From: Afifella pfennigii DSM 17143
GTDB taxonomy: Bacteria > Pseudomonadota > Alphaproteobacteria > Rhizobiales > Afifellaceae
Assembly (NCBI RefSeq): GCF_000688515.1
Contig: NZ_JHZK01000022.1
Coordinates: 1 to 54,584 of the forward strand
Length of the DNA: 54,584 nucleotides
Direction: 5' to 3'
Numbering within the stretch: the first letter of the stretch is position 1; each line of letters starts with the position of its first letter. The translations under genes and the position numbers were made by a program. The notes under the pieces are model-generated. The model was not told the origin of the DNA and did no database searches. It was given only the letters and a program-made list of their open reading frames with translations. Shown here in pieces: positions 25,272 through 35,240 of the stretch.

Positions 25272-28200
25272 ATGCAGGCCGGCACTGAACGCCTGATCGA
25301 ATGGATGAGCGAGGAAGAGCTGGCGCGGCTCGTCGGGGAGGCGCGGCCGGCCTTCCTCTTCCGTCTGGCGGATGCCCGTCTTGCCTGGGCCAATCCCGCC
25401 GCCGGGCGCCGCCTCGCCCGTTCCAGCCTTGCGCAGGTGCTTGGCCTCGGCCTCGGCGGCGCCGATCCGCTGCGCCAGGATATCCGCAGCCTTGCCAGGA
25501 CGGCGGGCGAGCGGGTCTCCCTCGGCCGGCTTCGCCTCAATCGCGGCTTCGGCGCCGTGCCGGAAATGTGCGAGTGCCGCCGGCTGACGCTGGCGGGCCA
25601 AAGGTTCCTTCTCGCCCTCGCCGCGCGGCCGGAAAGAGCGCCGACGCCGCAGGAGGCGGCGTCCTTCTTCGCCGGCGGGGCGGTGGCCGCGCGCCTGGCG
25701 CCGTTCTCGCCGCCGGAGGCGGCCCGGCTGGAGGAAGCCGGCGCCGCGCGGCCGGTAAGCCTTTCCGGCGGCTGGCCCGGGGCGGGAAGGCTTCGCCGCG
25801 CCGTGCTCCTGCGCCTTGGCGAGCGCGACCTCGTTCTCATCGACCTTGCCAGCGATCTCGGCCCGGCCGAGGCGCTCGGCGCGGCGCAGAAGCAGGAAAG
25901 CCGCCCGGCCGAAGCGGAACCGGCGGCCCCCTTGCCGCAGGCGCTCGCCGTGGAAAGCCCGGCCAACGACGACGCCGCCGCCAAAGCCGGCGAGGCGGCG
26001 GTGGCGGACGCGCAGGCGCCCGCCGAGCCGGAAGCGCCCGCCGCACCGCACGCGCTCGCCGATGAAGCCGAAGCCGGCTCCCCCGGCGAGGAGGCGGTGC
26101 GGAAAGAAGCTGCCAGCGAAACGACGGCCGACGCCTTTGACGAAGAGGCCTTTGACGAAGAGGCCCTTGACGAAAAGGCCCTTGACGAAGAGGCCGGCCG
26201 GCAGGAGCCGCATGCGCCGCCTCCTTCCGAAGAGGAGGCGAGACGAAGCTCTGCCGAAAACGACTTGACCGAAGCCGTGCGCCGCGCCTTGCCGGCCTGG
26301 ATCGCGGAGCGTCTGACGACCTACGAGCCGCATGCCGATGCGCAGGCCGCGACCGGCGAGGAGGGGGCGCCAGCCGCGCCGGCCGAACCCGACGAGCCTG
26401 CCGGGGAAACGGACGACGCGTCGCCGGCGCTTGAGGATGCGCCGGCGGGCGAGGGCGAGGAAGAAGCGCCCCGCGAAGAGGAAGCCTTGCCGGCGGGCGA
26501 GGCGCGGACGCCGGACGAAATCGCCCGAGCGGCCGACGAAACCGCCGAGGCGGATGAGAAAACCGCACCGCCGCCCAACACGCCGCAGCCGAGCGTCAGC
26601 GAGGCGCGCCCCGGCGAGGCGGGACCTGGCGAGGAACGCGAGGCCGCAGAGCCGCCGGCGGACGAAGCCACGCCGCCGGTGCCCGCAAAGGGACAGGGGA
26701 ACGCGGAACGGGCGAGCGAGGCGCGGGCGAGCGAGGCGCCGCCGGCGCCATCCAAGGAGGACGGCGCGCCCCGCACGGCCAAGGCTTTGCCGCCGGTCTC
26801 GGTGCGTTTTCTGTGGCAGACGGACGCCGCCCATCGCATTCTCTTCGTCTCGCAGGGCCTCAATCAGCTGGTCGGGCGCAATGCCGAGATCGTCGGCGAG
26901 AGTTTTCAGGATGCGGCCGCGCGCCTGCGCCTCGATCCGACGGGGCGCATCGCCAAGGCTTTTGCAGCCCGCGACACCTGGAGCGGGCTGACGGCCTGGT
27001 GGCCCTCGCCAGATGGCCGAACGCGCATTCCGGCCGAGCTGACGGCGCTGCCGGTCTTCGATGCCGATCGCGGCTTTCAGGGCTTTCGCGGCTTCGGCGT
27101 GCTGCGCCCCGCCGAGGCCTTGAAGGCGGAAGCCTTCGATCTTCGCTTCCCCCCGCCCGACAACGGGGCGGGACCGGGCGAGCCGCCCACGTCAGGCCAG
27201 GAGGACAACGTGGTTCCATTCCGCAGCGACCAGGAGCGGCTGTCGGAGTTTGCCAGCCTTTCGCCGCAGGAGAAGCGGGCTTTCGAGGCGATCGCCTCCG
27301 CCCTCGGCGCGCGGGTCTCCGACTTCACGCCCTCCACCGGCACCCCGGCCGGCGACCGGCGTCCCCTGCCGCAGGCCGAGCCCGCCGAGGGCAAGGAGCC
27401 TTCGCAGGAGGCGGCGCCTGTCTCGCAGGAGCAGCCTCTTACCGAGGAGGAAGAACCCACCCCGGAGGAGGGGGCCCCGGAGGAAGCGGGCCCGGAGGAA
27501 GCGGGCCCGGAGGAGGCGGCCGCCGCCGCCATCGAGCCTCTCCTGCCGGAGGAGGCGCCGGAGCGCGCCTTCCCGCCATCGGGCGAAGAGCCGCCGGTCT
27601 TTAAGGAGCCGGAGCCGGCCGCCCCGGCCGAGCTTGGCCAGGAGCGCCGGCCGCTGCCTTCGGCGGCCTTTCTCGCCGCCAAGGTCGGCGAGCTGGAGGC
27701 CATCGTCGACACCGCGCTCGATGGCGTCATCGTCCTTGACGGCGAGGGCCGTATCGAGAGCGTCAACAGCAGCGCGGAGGCCTTGCTCGGCATCGAGGAG
27801 GAGGAGGTCGTCGGCGAGCCTTTCCGGGTGCTCCTGGAGGAGGAGAGCCGCGAGACGGCGGAGGCCTATCTGGAGAGCCTGAAGAGCGCCGGCATCAGGA
27901 GCCTCATCAACGAGGGGCGCGAGGTGCTGGGGCGCGCCGGCGGCGGCCCGATCGCGCTCTTCATGACCTTCGGCCAGGTCGGCACGCCGGAGCGGCCGCG
28001 TTTCTGCGCCGTCCTGCGCGACATCACCCAGTGGAAGGAGACCGAGGCGCGGCTGCGCGAGGCCCGCGCCGAGGCGGAGCGGGCCTCCACGCAGAAGTCG
28101 GACTTCCTCGCCCGGGTGAGCCATGAGCTGCGCACCCCGCTCAACGCCATCATCGGCTTCGCCGAGGTGATGGTGGAGGAGCGCTTCGGCCCCATCGAGA

Positions 28201-28793
28201 ACCAGCGCTACCGCGAATATCTGCGCGACATCCGCGCCTCCTCCGAGCATGTCGTCAGCCTCATCAACGACCTTCTCGACATTTCGCGGGTGGAGGCGGG
28301 CAAGCTGGAGCTCGATTTCGCGGCCGTCAACGTCAACGACGTGGCGCGTGAATGCGTCTCGCTGATGCAGCCGCAGGCCGGGCGGCGCCAGGTCATCATC
28401 CGCTCCAGCCTGGGACCGGACCTGCCGCCCATCGTCGCCGATGCGCGCACCCTGAAACAGATATTCTTCAATCTTCTCTCCAACTCGGTGAAATACACCG
28501 ATCCGGGAGGCCAGGTGATCGTCTCCACGCGTCTGGAGGAGGATGGCGGGCTGGTTCTGCGCGTGCGCGACAATGGCGGCGGCATGAGCGAGGCCGACCT
28601 TGCCAAGGCGATGGAGCCCTTTCGCCAGGTGGTGGTTTCCGGCGTCGGCACCGGTGGTGGCAGCGGCCTCGGCCTTCCGCTCACCAAGGCGCTGGTGGAG
28701 GCCAACCGCGCCGAATTCACGCTGAGGAGCGCCCGCGGCGAAGGCACCATCGCCGAGGTCGCCTTCCCCTCCACAAGGGTGCTGTCGGAATAG
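25272..28793 (+). CDS. pdhS: PdhS-like sensor histidine kinase with long low-complexity linker
   Basis: This 1173-residue kinase resembles PdhS/PleC/DivJ proteins that act on DivK in alphaproteobacterial cell-cycle control. It has a first sensor region (1-200) and a PAS-like block at about 510-620 (VSVRFLWQTDAAHRILFVSQ). A canonical PAS at about 810-930 contains IVDTALDGVIVLDGEGRIESVN. HisKA follows with FLARVSHELRTPLNAIIGF (His about 951), and then HATPase with NLLSNSVKYTDPGG and GTGGGSGLGLPLTKAL. Between these, about 300 residues are Ala/Glu/Pro-rich and contain 15-bp repeats. No transmembrane helix is obvious, so it is cytosolic. I start at ATG 25272, after GGGGCGAG; 25245 lacks a ribosome site. 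Confidence 0.8.
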   Translation: MQAGTERLIEWMSEEELARLVGEARPAFLFRLADARLAWANPAAGRRLARSSLAQVLGLGLGGADPLRQDIRSLARTAGERVSLGRLRLNRGFGAVPEMCECRRLTLAGQRFLLALAARPERAPTPQEAASFFAGGAVAARLAPFSPPEAARLEEAGAARPVSLSGGWPGAGRLRRAVLLRLGERDLVLIDLASDLGPAEALGAAQKQESRPAEAEPAAPLPQALAVESPANDDAAAKAGEAAVADAQAPAEPEAPAAPHALADEAEAGSPGEEAVRKEAASETTADAFDEEAFDEEALDEKALDEEAGRQEPHAPPPSEEEARRSSAENDLTEAVRRALPAWIAERLTTYEPHADAQAATGEEGAPAAPAEPDEPAGETDDASPALEDAPAGEGEEEAPREEEALPAGEARTPDEIARAADETAEADEKTAPPPNTPQPSVSEARPGEAGPGEEREAAEPPADEATPPVPAKGQGNAERASEARASEAPPAPSKEDGAPRTAKALPPVSVRFLWQTDAAHRILFVSQGLNQLVGRNAEIVGESFQDAAARLRLDPTGRIAKAFAARDTWSGLTAWWPSPDGRTRIPAELTALPVFDADRGFQGFRGFGVLRPAEALKAEAFDLRFPPPDNGAGPGEPPTSGQEDNVVPFRSDQERLSEFASLSPQEKRAFEAIASALGARVSDFTPSTGTPAGDRRPLPQAEPAEGKEPSQEAAPVSQEQPLTEEEEPTPEEGAPEEAGPEEAGPEEAAAAAIEPLLPEEAPERAFPPSGEEPPVFKEPEPAAPAELGQERRPLPSAAFLAAKVGELEAIVDTALDGVIVLDGEGRIESVNSSAEALLGIEEEEVVGEPFRVLLEEESRETAEAYLESLKSAGIRSLINEGREVLGRAGGGPIALFMTFGQVGTPERPRFCAVLRDITQWKETEARLREARAEAERASTQKSDFLARVSHELRTPLNAIIGFAEVMVEERFGPIENQRYREYLRDIRASSEHVVSLINDLLDISRVEAGKLELDFAAVNVNDVARECVSLMQPQAGRRQVIIRSSLGPDLPPIVADARTLKQIFFNLLSNSVKYTDPGGQVIVSTRLEEDGGLVLRVRDNGGGMSEADLAKAMEPFRQVVVSGVGTGGGSGLGLPLTKALVEANRAEFTLRSARGEGTIAEVAFPSTRVLSE
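26133..26192 (+). repeat. four 15-bp tandem repeats in the kinase linker
   Basis: Units GCCTTTGACGAAGAG (twice), GCCCTTGACGAAAAG and GCCCTTGACGAAGAG run end to end and encode repeats of A-F/L-D-E-E/K. Confidence 0.85.
27462..27521 (+). repeat. four imperfect 15-bp tandem repeats in the second kinase linker
   Basis: Units begin CCGGAGGA; two copies of CCGGAGGAAGCGGGC are identical. They encode P-E-E-A-G blocks. Confidence 0.75.
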
Positions 28794-28802
28794 CGGCCGG
28801 CC

Positions 28803-29978
28803 TCAGGCGACCTGCGCCAGAACCGGCGCCCCGCCATGACGAGGCGCTTCGGAGGTCAGAACGCGGTTCCGGCCGGCGGCCTTGGCGAGGTAGAGCGCCG
28901 CATCGGCGTTTTCCATGACGCTCTCCAGCGTCTGCGCCTCCAACGGCGCGCTCACCCCCGCGCTGAGCGTCGCGCCCACCGGCAGCCGGCCGATCTGCCG
29001 GCCCTCGCGCGCGAAGGCCAGTCGGATCCGCTCGGCAAGGGCGAGGCCGCCGGCCAGATCGGTTTGCGGCAGGAAGGCTGCGAACTCCTCGCCGCCGATG
29101 CGCCCGAAGATGTCGCCGGGCCGCAGATCGCGTCCCGCCGTCTGCGCGAACATCGTCAGCGTCATGTCGCCGATGGCGTGGCCATAGGTGTCGTTGACGA
29201 CCTTGAACCGGTCGAGGTCGAAGACGATGAGGGCGCAGGGCGTCCCGTCCTGGTGGCAGCGCCGCAGGCTCCGCGCCGCCTTCTCCATGAAGCTGCGGCG
29301 GTTGAGGATGCCGGTGAGCCCGTCGGTCTCCGCCTTCAGCTTGTGACCGAGCTCGCGGCTCTCGCGTATCGCCGCGACCAGGAAGATGGTGCTGCCGATG
29401 AAGAAGATGAGCACCTCGAACTGAATCATTTTCAGCGCCCACCAGACGAATGGCTGCAGCGCCGCGGGCGGCAGGTAGAGGAGCGGGATGGTGGCGAGCG
29501 CCGCCGCGGCCTGGCCGAGGCACAGCGCCGCCAGCGCCCAGCGCGCGCGAAGCGGCTGCGACGCCTGAAAGGCGAAGGCATAGGCGGCGGTGGCGAGATA
29601 GCTCGCCGCGACGACGGCGTGGACGACGCCGATCGGATCGCTGGCTTGCGGCGGCAGGGCAAGGACCGCCAGAAGGACGGCGCCAGGCCCCGCCATGACG
29701 ACGGAGACCGGCGTGGCGCGTTCGTTGAGAAGGCGGGCGGAGGTCCATAACAGCGCCGGATGCAGCGACAGGAGGACGTAACCGTCCACCAGTACGACGC
29801 TTTCGTCGAGCCCGCTGGCAAGCCGCAACAGGCCGCCGGCGAAGAAGAAATTGGCGGCGACCCAGCCCAAAAGCGGTGTCATCTCGCGGTACTGGAAGCG
29901 CGCCACCAGGAGCAGGACGCCGCTCACCACGGCCACGAAGGCTGCCATGACCATCATGGTGACGACGTCTAGCTGCAT
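28803..29978 (-). CDS. membrane-anchored diguanylate cyclase (GGDEF)
   Basis: This 391-residue protein has six to seven hydrophobic segments in the first 210 residues, then a GGDEF domain making cyclic di-GMP. The active site reads RIGGEEF, with DGLTGILNRRSF at the domain start and DLDRFKVVND for metal binding. RPGD, five residues before GGEEF, is an intact inhibitory I-site, so product inhibition is expected. There is no EAL domain. It converges on the kinase gene with a ten-base gap. Confidence 0.92.
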   Translation of the reverse strand: MQLDVVTMMVMAAFVAVVSGVLLLVARFQYREMTPLLGWVAANFFFAGGLLRLASGLDESVVLVDGYVLLSLHPALLWTSARLLNERATPVSVVMAGPGAVLLAVLALPPQASDPIGVVHAVVAASYLATAAYAFAFQASQPLRARWALAALCLGQAAAALATIPLLYLPPAALQPFVWWALKMIQFEVLIFFIGSTIFLVAAIRESRELGHKLKAETDGLTGILNRRSFMEKAARSLRRCHQDGTPCALIVFDLDRFKVVNDTYGHAIGDMTLTMFAQTAGRDLRPGDIFGRIGGEEFAAFLPQTDLAGGLALAERIRLAFAREGRQIGRLPVGATLSAGVSAPLEAQTLESVMENADAALYLAKAAGRNRVLTSEAPRHGGAPVLAQVA

Positions 29979-30125
29979 GGCAGACTACACCCGCTTTCCG
30001 GCCCCGCTCGTGGCCGATGAAGCGCGGCCGCCGCGGAGCTTTAACTCCAACTGACAGCTCATAAAACCAATGAGTTTAGAGAGTTACCAATGTGCCGGGA
30101 AAGCGTTGCCGTGGTGAACGGCGCG

Positions 30126-30620
30126 TTAGCCCTTCGCCTTGCCCGTCACATGCGCGATGGTGACGCTGACGCTCGCCACATGGCTCTCGCGTTCCCCTGC
30201 CAGGGCGAAAACCTCCGATTGGCAAAAGGAGAGCATCCGCCCGGTCTTGACGACGCGGGCCCGGCACAGGAGGCGCTCGCCCTTTGCCGGCCGCAACAGG
30301 CTGATCTTGAATTCAGCGGTCAGCACCAGGAAGCCTGCGGGAACGAGGCTTGCCGCCGCCCCGCCGGCGCTGTGATCGGCGAGCGTCGCCTGCACGCCCG
30401 CATGCACGAAGCCGTCGTGCTGGCAATGCCGCTCGCCGAGGCCGGTCTGCGCCACCACCTCGCCGGGCTCAAGCGACACCATTTCAATACCCAAGAGCTT
30501 CACGAACGGGGCGGTGGCGAAGATACGCTCCACCCGCGCCCGCCAATCGGGATCGCGCGGCGTTAGGGCCGAAGCCTCCGCCCTGGCGAAGGCCGCGCCG
30601 GCACCGTGCTCAGAAGGCAT
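30126..30620 (-). CDS. PaaI-type hotdog-fold thioesterase
   Basis: This 164-residue acyl-CoA thioesterase-like protein shows the hotdog-fold signature GERHCQHDGFVHAGVQATLADHSAGGAAAS, with a catalytic-type Asp/His region. FKISLLRPAKGERLLCRARVVKTGR forms the central strands. The substrate is unknown. Its start lies 11 bases inside the 3' end of gshA, so it is coupled to gshA translation. Confidence 0.82.
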   Translation of the reverse strand: MPSEHGAGAAFARAEASALTPRDPDWRARVERIFATAPFVKLLGIEMVSLEPGEVVAQTGLGERHCQHDGFVHAGVQATLADHSAGGAAASLVPAGFLVLTAEFKISLLRPAKGERLLCRARVVKTGRMLSFCQSEVFALAGERESHVASVSVTIAHVTGKAKG

Positions 30621-31983
30621 ATTCGGAAAACAGCGGTTCGACGGAATTGCCCCAGCGCGTGCGGTACTGGGAGAGAAGCTCTTCCGCCGGCGTGCGCCGC
30701 AAGGCGAGCGTTTCCTCCAGCGGCGCCAGATATTCCGCCTCCGAGAAGCCGCCGCTGCTCATCTGCGCCCGGTTCTTCAGCCCCGTGCGGGCGATCTCCA
30801 CGGCCCGGCGCGCAACGGTGAGCACCGTTTCCTGGCGGAAGGGGGTGGCCAGCCCCGTCTTCGGCACATGGTTGCGCAGCGCCTCGCGCTCGGCCGCGCT
30901 CCAATCGGCGGTCAATTCCTCCGCGGCGCTGAGCGCCTCCTCGTCGTAGAGAAGCCCGGTCCAGAAGGCGGGCAGGGCGCAGATGCGCCGCGTCGGCCCG
31001 CCATCGGCGCCGCGCATCTCCAGGAAGGTTTTCAGCCGCACTTCCGGAAAGAGGGTGGAGAGGTGGTTCATCCAATCGCCCATGGTCGGCTCCAGATTGG
31101 CGTGGCCATTGGCGCCCGGCCGCTCCAGATAGGCGCGGAAGGTGATGTCGGTCATGTCGATGTAGCGCCCGTCGCGGATGACGAAATACATCGGCACGTC
31201 GAGGGCCCAGTCGACATAGCGTTCAAAGCCGAAGCCCTCCTCGAAGGCGAAGGGCAGAAGGCCGGTGCGGTCCGGATCGGTGTCGCGCCAGATTTCCGCG
31301 CGCCAGGAGAGGAAGCCGTTCGGCTTGCCCTCCGTGAAGGGCGAATTGGCGAAGAGCGCCGTGGCGATCGGCTGCAGGGAGAGGCCGACGCGCATCTTGC
31401 GCACCATGTCGCTTTCGGAGGCGAAGTCGAGATTGACCTGGATGGTGGTGGTGCGGAACATCATGTCGAGGCCCTTGCCGCCGACCTTGGGCATGTAGTT
31501 CGCCATGATGTCGTAGCGCTGCTTGGGCATCATCGGCGTCGCCGCGCGCGTCCATTTCGGGCTCATGCCGATGCCGAGGAACCCGATGCCCAGCGGCTCG
31601 GCGACTTCGCGGACCTGGGCGAGATGGGCATGCGTCTCCCGGCAGGTGCGGTGGAGATTGGGCAAAGGCGCGCCGGAAAGCTCGAACTGGCCGCCCGGCT
31701 CCAGCGAGATGGCGCCGCCGCCCGTCGGGTCGAGAAGGCCGATAATGTGGTCCCCGTCGTAGATCGGCTCCCAGCCGAGCAGGCTCTCCATGCCCTTCAG
31801 GACCGCTTCGATGCCGTTCGGCCCGGCATAGGGCACCGGGCTGTTGCCGTCGCGGTAGAAGGGCAGCTTCTCGTGCTCGGTGCCGATGCGCCATGTCTCC
31901 TGCGGCTTGCAGCCGGCTTCCAGCGAGGCGACGAGCTCCTCGCGGCTTTCGATCGTCTGGGCGTTGGCTGTATCGCGGGCCAT
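30610..31983 (-). CDS. gshA: glutamate-cysteine ligase
   Basis: This 457-residue enzyme of the plant/alphaproteobacterial GCS2 type joins Glu and Cys, the first step of glutathione synthesis. Signature stretches are WRIGTEHEKLPF near the start, GGAISLEPGGQFELSGAPL, FRTTTIQVNLDFASE and LFANSPFTEGKPNGFLSWRAEIW. ATG at 31983. It forms an apparent operon with the thioesterase downstream. Confidence 0.94.
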   Translation of the reverse strand: MARDTANAQTIESREELVASLEAGCKPQETWRIGTEHEKLPFYRDGNSPVPYAGPNGIEAVLKGMESLLGWEPIYDGDHIIGLLDPTGGGAISLEPGGQFELSGAPLPNLHRTCRETHAHLAQVREVAEPLGIGFLGIGMSPKWTRAATPMMPKQRYDIMANYMPKVGGKGLDMMFRTTTIQVNLDFASESDMVRKMRVGLSLQPIATALFANSPFTEGKPNGFLSWRAEIWRDTDPDRTGLLPFAFEEGFGFERYVDWALDVPMYFVIRDGRYIDMTDITFRAYLERPGANGHANLEPTMGDWMNHLSTLFPEVRLKTFLEMRGADGGPTRRICALPAFWTGLLYDEEALSAAEELTADWSAAEREALRNHVPKTGLATPFRQETVLTVARRAVEIARTGLKNRAQMSSGGFSEAEYLAPLEETLALRRTPAEELLSQYRTRWGNSVEPLFSEYAF

Positions 31984-32136
31984 TCTTGTCTCGGCGGGTT
32001 TCGCGGCTGCGGCGCGTGACCATAGTGGCGCCGAATGCGGCTTTCCAAGCCTTTTTCCGCCTCAATTTCGTGAACCTATCCCGCCGCTTTGCGTTGGCAG
32101 GGCTATGTGCGCCGAAAGGCGTGGAAAGGTACGAAA

Positions 32137-32655
32137 ATGGCAAACGCGACAAACCGCGTTCTCCTCGCCGCCCTTCTGGTCGCGGGCGCCTCAGCGATGC
32201 CGGCCGCGGCCGCCGAGGAGAACTTCATCGATCGTTTCGACGGCGCCTGGGGCGGCGGCGGCGTCGTCATCGAGGACGAGGAATCCGGCCCGACCAAGGT
32301 CAATTGCTCGCTGCGGGGCGAAGGCGAAGGCAACGAGATCAAGGTCTCCGGCCGCTGCCGGGCCTATGCGATCTTTTCGCGCAAGGTCGCCGTCAATGTC
32401 CGCTATCAGCCCGGTTCCGGCACCTATACCGGCACCTACACCGGCTCGCCGGCCGGCGTCGCCCGCCTGTCGGGCAAGCGCCGCGGCGATACTGTCAGCC
32501 TGACGCTGACCTGGCCGAAGGAGGTGATGGGCGACACCAGGGCCTCCATGTCGATCACCAACGACGGCAATGGCCGGGTGCGCGTTCTCGTCAACGACAA
32601 GGTCGGCAAGGGCCCGGTGAAGCCGATCACCGACCTCGCCCTCGCCAATTCCTAG
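32137..32655 (+). CDS. small exported protein of unknown function
   Basis: These 172 residues begin with a Sec signal peptide (MANATNRVLLAALLVAGASAMPAAAA). A basic, probably beta-rich mature part follows, with FDGAWGGGGVVIEDEES, VNCSLRGEGEGNEIKVSGRCRAYAIF (two Cys that could pair) and GTYTGTYTGSPAG. No family recognised. The start at 32137 follows GGAAAGGT. It stands alone, divergent from gshA. Confidence 0.7.
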   Translation: MANATNRVLLAALLVAGASAMPAAAAEENFIDRFDGAWGGGGVVIEDEESGPTKVNCSLRGEGEGNEIKVSGRCRAYAIFSRKVAVNVRYQPGSGTYTGTYTGSPAGVARLSGKRRGDTVSLTLTWPKEVMGDTRASMSITNDGNGRVRVLVNDKVGKGPVKPITDLALANS

Positions 32656-32681
32656 GGCCGTTCTGGCTCAACTTCCAAGAC

Positions 32682-33425
32682 TCAATCTCGTGAACGCCAG
32701 TCGCCGGCGGCGGCCTGGACGAGCGCCAGGGCCGCCACGGCGGCGGTATCGGCCCGCAGGATGCGCGGCCCGAGCGAGATCGGCACGGTCGCCTCGCGGC
32801 CCAGAAGCGCGGCGCGTTCGGCCTCCGAGAAGCCGCCTTCCGGGCCGATGAGCAAGGCGAGCCTTGCCCCGCCCAGCCTGGAAAGGGCGCTGAGCGGCTC
32901 GCCTTGGTGGCGCTCGTCGCAGAAGATGAGGGTGCGCTCGCCCTCCAGCGCCTCGATGGCCTCCGCCAGCGGCTTCGGCTCGTCGATCGCCGGCAGGCTG
33001 AGGACGCCGCATTGCTCGGCCGCCTCGATCGCATTGGCCTTGAGGCGCTCCAGCTTCAGGTGGCGCACCTGGGTGAACTGGGTGATGACCGGCTGCAGCC
33101 GCCCGGCGCCCATCTCCACCGCCTTCTGCGCCATATAGTCGAGCCTCGCCTGCTTGAGCGGCGCGAAGAGATAGAGGAGATCATAGGGCGGCGTCTGCTC
33201 GCGCGTCTTGGCGCCGACGACGAGCTTGGCCTTCTTCTTGCCGGTCTTTTCGATGGCGGCGCGCCATTCGCCCTCGCGGCCGTTGAAAAGGAGGATTTCC
33301 GCCCCGTCCGTCAGGCGCAGCACGTTGAGGAGATAATTCGTCTGTTCCGGCGACAGCGGTACTTCCGCCTTCTCGCCGAGCGCGCTCTCCACGTACAGGC
33401 GCTTGGTGGTGAAATCGTAGGCCAT
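32682..33425 (-). CDS. rsmE: 16S rRNA m3U1498 methyltransferase RsmE
   Basis: This 247-residue SPOUT methyltransferase modifies U1498 in the decoding centre. There is an N-terminal PUA-like part (RLYVE...[22 protein letters not shown]). The C-terminal knot shows [30 protein letters not shown] and [15 protein letters not shown], followed by [19 protein letters not shown] 33425 with AGAGAGAAA upstream. It is divergent from xseA. Confidence 0.93.
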   Translation of the reverse strand: MAYDFTTKRLYVESALGEKAEVPLSPEQTNYLLNVLRLTDGAEILLFNGREGEWRAAIEKTGKKKAKLVVGAKTREQTPPYDLLYLFAPLKQARLDYMAQKAVEMGAGRLQPVITQFTQVRHLKLERLKANAIEAAEQCGVLSLPAIDEPKPLAEAIEALEGERTLIFCDERHQGEPLSALSRLGGARLALLIGPEGGFSEAERAALLGREATVPISLGPRILRADTAAVAALALVQAAAGDWRSRD

Positions 33426-33495
33426 GGGCGCTTTCTCTCTGACCTTGCCGAAAAGCCGCTTGAAGCGGCGGGCGGCCTCCGTCAAGACTGCCGCC

Positions 33496-35112
33496 ATGCC
33501 TGATCGCGCCGACACGGCGAGCAACGTTACCGAATATTCCGTCGCCGAGCTGTCCTTTTCCCTGAAACGGACGCTGGAGGATACCTACGAGCATGTGCGC
33601 GTGCGCGGCGAGGTCTCCGGCTTCCGCGGCCCGCACGCCTCCGGCCATTGCTATTTCACCCTGAAGGATGAGAGCGCCAGCCTCGATGTCGTTATCTGGA
33701 AGTCGACCTTTAAGCGGCTGAAGTTCAAGCCCGAGGAAGGGCTGGAGATGGTGGCGACCGGCAAGATCACCACCTATCCGCGCCGCTCCAACTACCAGCT
33801 CGTGGTGGAGAGCCTGGAGCCGGCCGGCGCCGGGGCGCTGATGGCGCTTCTGGAGGAGAGGCGCAAGGCGCTTCAGGCAGAGGGCCTTTTCGCCGAGGCG
33901 AGAAAGCGCCCGCTCCCCTATCTGCCGGAGGTGATCGGCGTCGTCACCTCGCCGACCGGCGCCGTCATCCGCGATATCCTGCACCGCCTGCGCGAGCGCT
34001 TTCCCCGCCATGTGCTGCTCTGGCCGGTACGGGTGCAGGGAGAAGGCGCCGCCGAGGAGGTGGCCGCGGCCGTGCGCGGCTTCAACGCGCTCGACCCCGG
34101 CGGGCCGGTGAAGCGGCCCGACCTTCTCATCGTCGCCCGCGGCGGCGGTTCCATTGAGGATCTGTGGGCCTTCAACGAGGAGGTCGCGGTGCGCGCCGTG
34201 GCGGAGAGCGCGATACCGGTCATCTCCGCGGTCGGCCATGAGACCGACTGGACGCTCATCGACCTTGCCGCCGATCTGCGCGCCCCCACGCCGACGGGCG
34301 CGGCGGAGCGCGCCGTGCCGGTGCGCGCCGAATTGGTGGCGGCGGTGGCCGACTTTGCCGCCCGCCAGTCGGGCGCCTGGACCCGGCTTGTCGGCGCGCT
34401 CGGCCGCGAGCTTGCCGGCGCCGCGCGCGCCATGCCCTCGCTCAACGAGCTTCTCGCCCTGCCGCGCCACCGCCTCGACGAGGCGGGCGGCCGGCTCCTG
34501 CGCGCGCTTTCGCAGCATCGCCGCTTCAAGGCGGAGGCCTATCTGCGGCTGGCGGGGCGGCTGACCGGCGATAGCCTCAAGGCCGACCATCGCCGCCGCC
34601 GCGAGCGGCTTGGCGAGCTCTCGGCCCGGCTCGCGCATGCCGCCTCTGCCGCCCCGATAAGGGCGCGCCGCGACCTTGAGCGTTCAGCGCGCCTCAGGCC
34701 CGAGACGCTGACGAGGATGCTGCGCATCGAGCGCGAGCGGCTCGCCGCCGGCGCCCGTCACGGCGAGGTTTTTGCGCGCCGCATGCGCGAGCGTTCCGAG
34801 CGCCTTGGCCATGCGGGGCGATTGCTGGAGACGCTTTCCTACAAGGCGGTCTTAAGCCGCGGCTACGCCGTGGTGCATGACGCCGCCGGCACGGCCGTCA
34901 CCTCCGCCGCCGCCGTGAAAGCGGATGCAGGCTACGAGGTGGAATTCGCCGACGGCCGCGTGCCCGTTGTGGCCGCAAGCGGCGCCGGCTCCAGGATGGG
35001 CGGCACGGCGGCTCCGGCGAAGGAGCCGGCCGCCAAGCCGAAGCCGAAGAGGAGCGCGGGCGGGGAAAGCCGGCCGAAACCCTCCGGCGGCGGCCAGGGC
35101 AGTCTCTTCTGA
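33496..35112 (+). CDS. xseA: exodeoxyribonuclease VII large subunit
   Basis: This 538-residue protein has an N-terminal OB fold ([41 protein letters not shown]) and the nuclease core with [36 protein letters not shown] and [17 protein letters not shown] long helical arm and a basic, Lys/Pro-rich tail ending GGGQGSLF complete it. It degrades single-stranded DNA with XseB, which is not in the window. I start at ATG 33496 (MPDRAD); an earlier in-frame ATG at 33424 overlaps rsmE. Confidence 0.93.
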   Translation: MPDRADTASNVTEYSVAELSFSLKRTLEDTYEHVRVRGEVSGFRGPHASGHCYFTLKDESASLDVVIWKSTFKRLKFKPEEGLEMVATGKITTYPRRSNYQLVVESLEPAGAGALMALLEERRKALQAEGLFAEARKRPLPYLPEVIGVVTSPTGAVIRDILHRLRERFPRHVLLWPVRVQGEGAAEEVAAAVRGFNALDPGGPVKRPDLLIVARGGGSIEDLWAFNEEVAVRAVAESAIPVISAVGHETDWTLIDLAADLRAPTPTGAAERAVPVRAELVAAVADFAARQSGAWTRLVGALGRELAGAARAMPSLNELLALPRHRLDEAGGRLLRALSQHRRFKAEAYLRLAGRLTGDSLKADHRRRRERLGELSARLAHAASAAPIRARRDLERSARLRPETLTRMLRIERERLAAGARHGEVFARRMRERSERLGHAGRLLETLSYKAVLSRGYAVVHDAAGTAVTSAAAVKADAGYEVEFADGRVPVVAASGAGSRMGGTAAPAKEPAAKPKPKRSAGGESRPKPSGGGQGSLF

Positions 35113-35131
35113 GGCTCCGGGCCTTCCTCTG

Positions 35132-35189
35132 CCGCGTCTCACCCCTCGCCGAGGAGAAAGATATGCAGCGCCCGCGACCCGTGGGCGCC
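35132..35189. repeat. 58-bp direct repeat, left copy (remnant lutC 3' end)
   Basis: It matches 35887-35944 with three differences. On the minus strand it reads as the last 16 codons of lutC and its TGA (GAHGSRALHIFLLGEG), but without the rest of the gene. With the right copy it brackets the toxin-antitoxin pair. Confidence 0.9.
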
Positions 35190-35229
35190 AATGGCGTCTT
35201 TTTGCTTGAGAATTGGGCGCCAATGGCGT
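35183..35229. promoter_or_regulatory. likely operator/promoter of the toxin-antitoxin pair
   Basis: GGGCGCCAATGGCGT occurs at 35183-35197 and again, identical, at 35215-35229, just before the toxin start. Two direct copies 32 bases apart would suit binding of the HTH antitoxin for autoregulation. The first copy overlaps the last seven bases of the 58-bp repeat. Confidence 0.55.
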
Positions 35230-35240
35230 AGAGGAACGTG

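Noticed and set aside
25038-26834. 598-codon minus-strand open frame, very rich in Arg and Gly
   Set aside because: It is the antisense shadow of the G+C-rich kinase linker: no family signature, no ribosome site, and extreme composition that follows from the real gene's codons.
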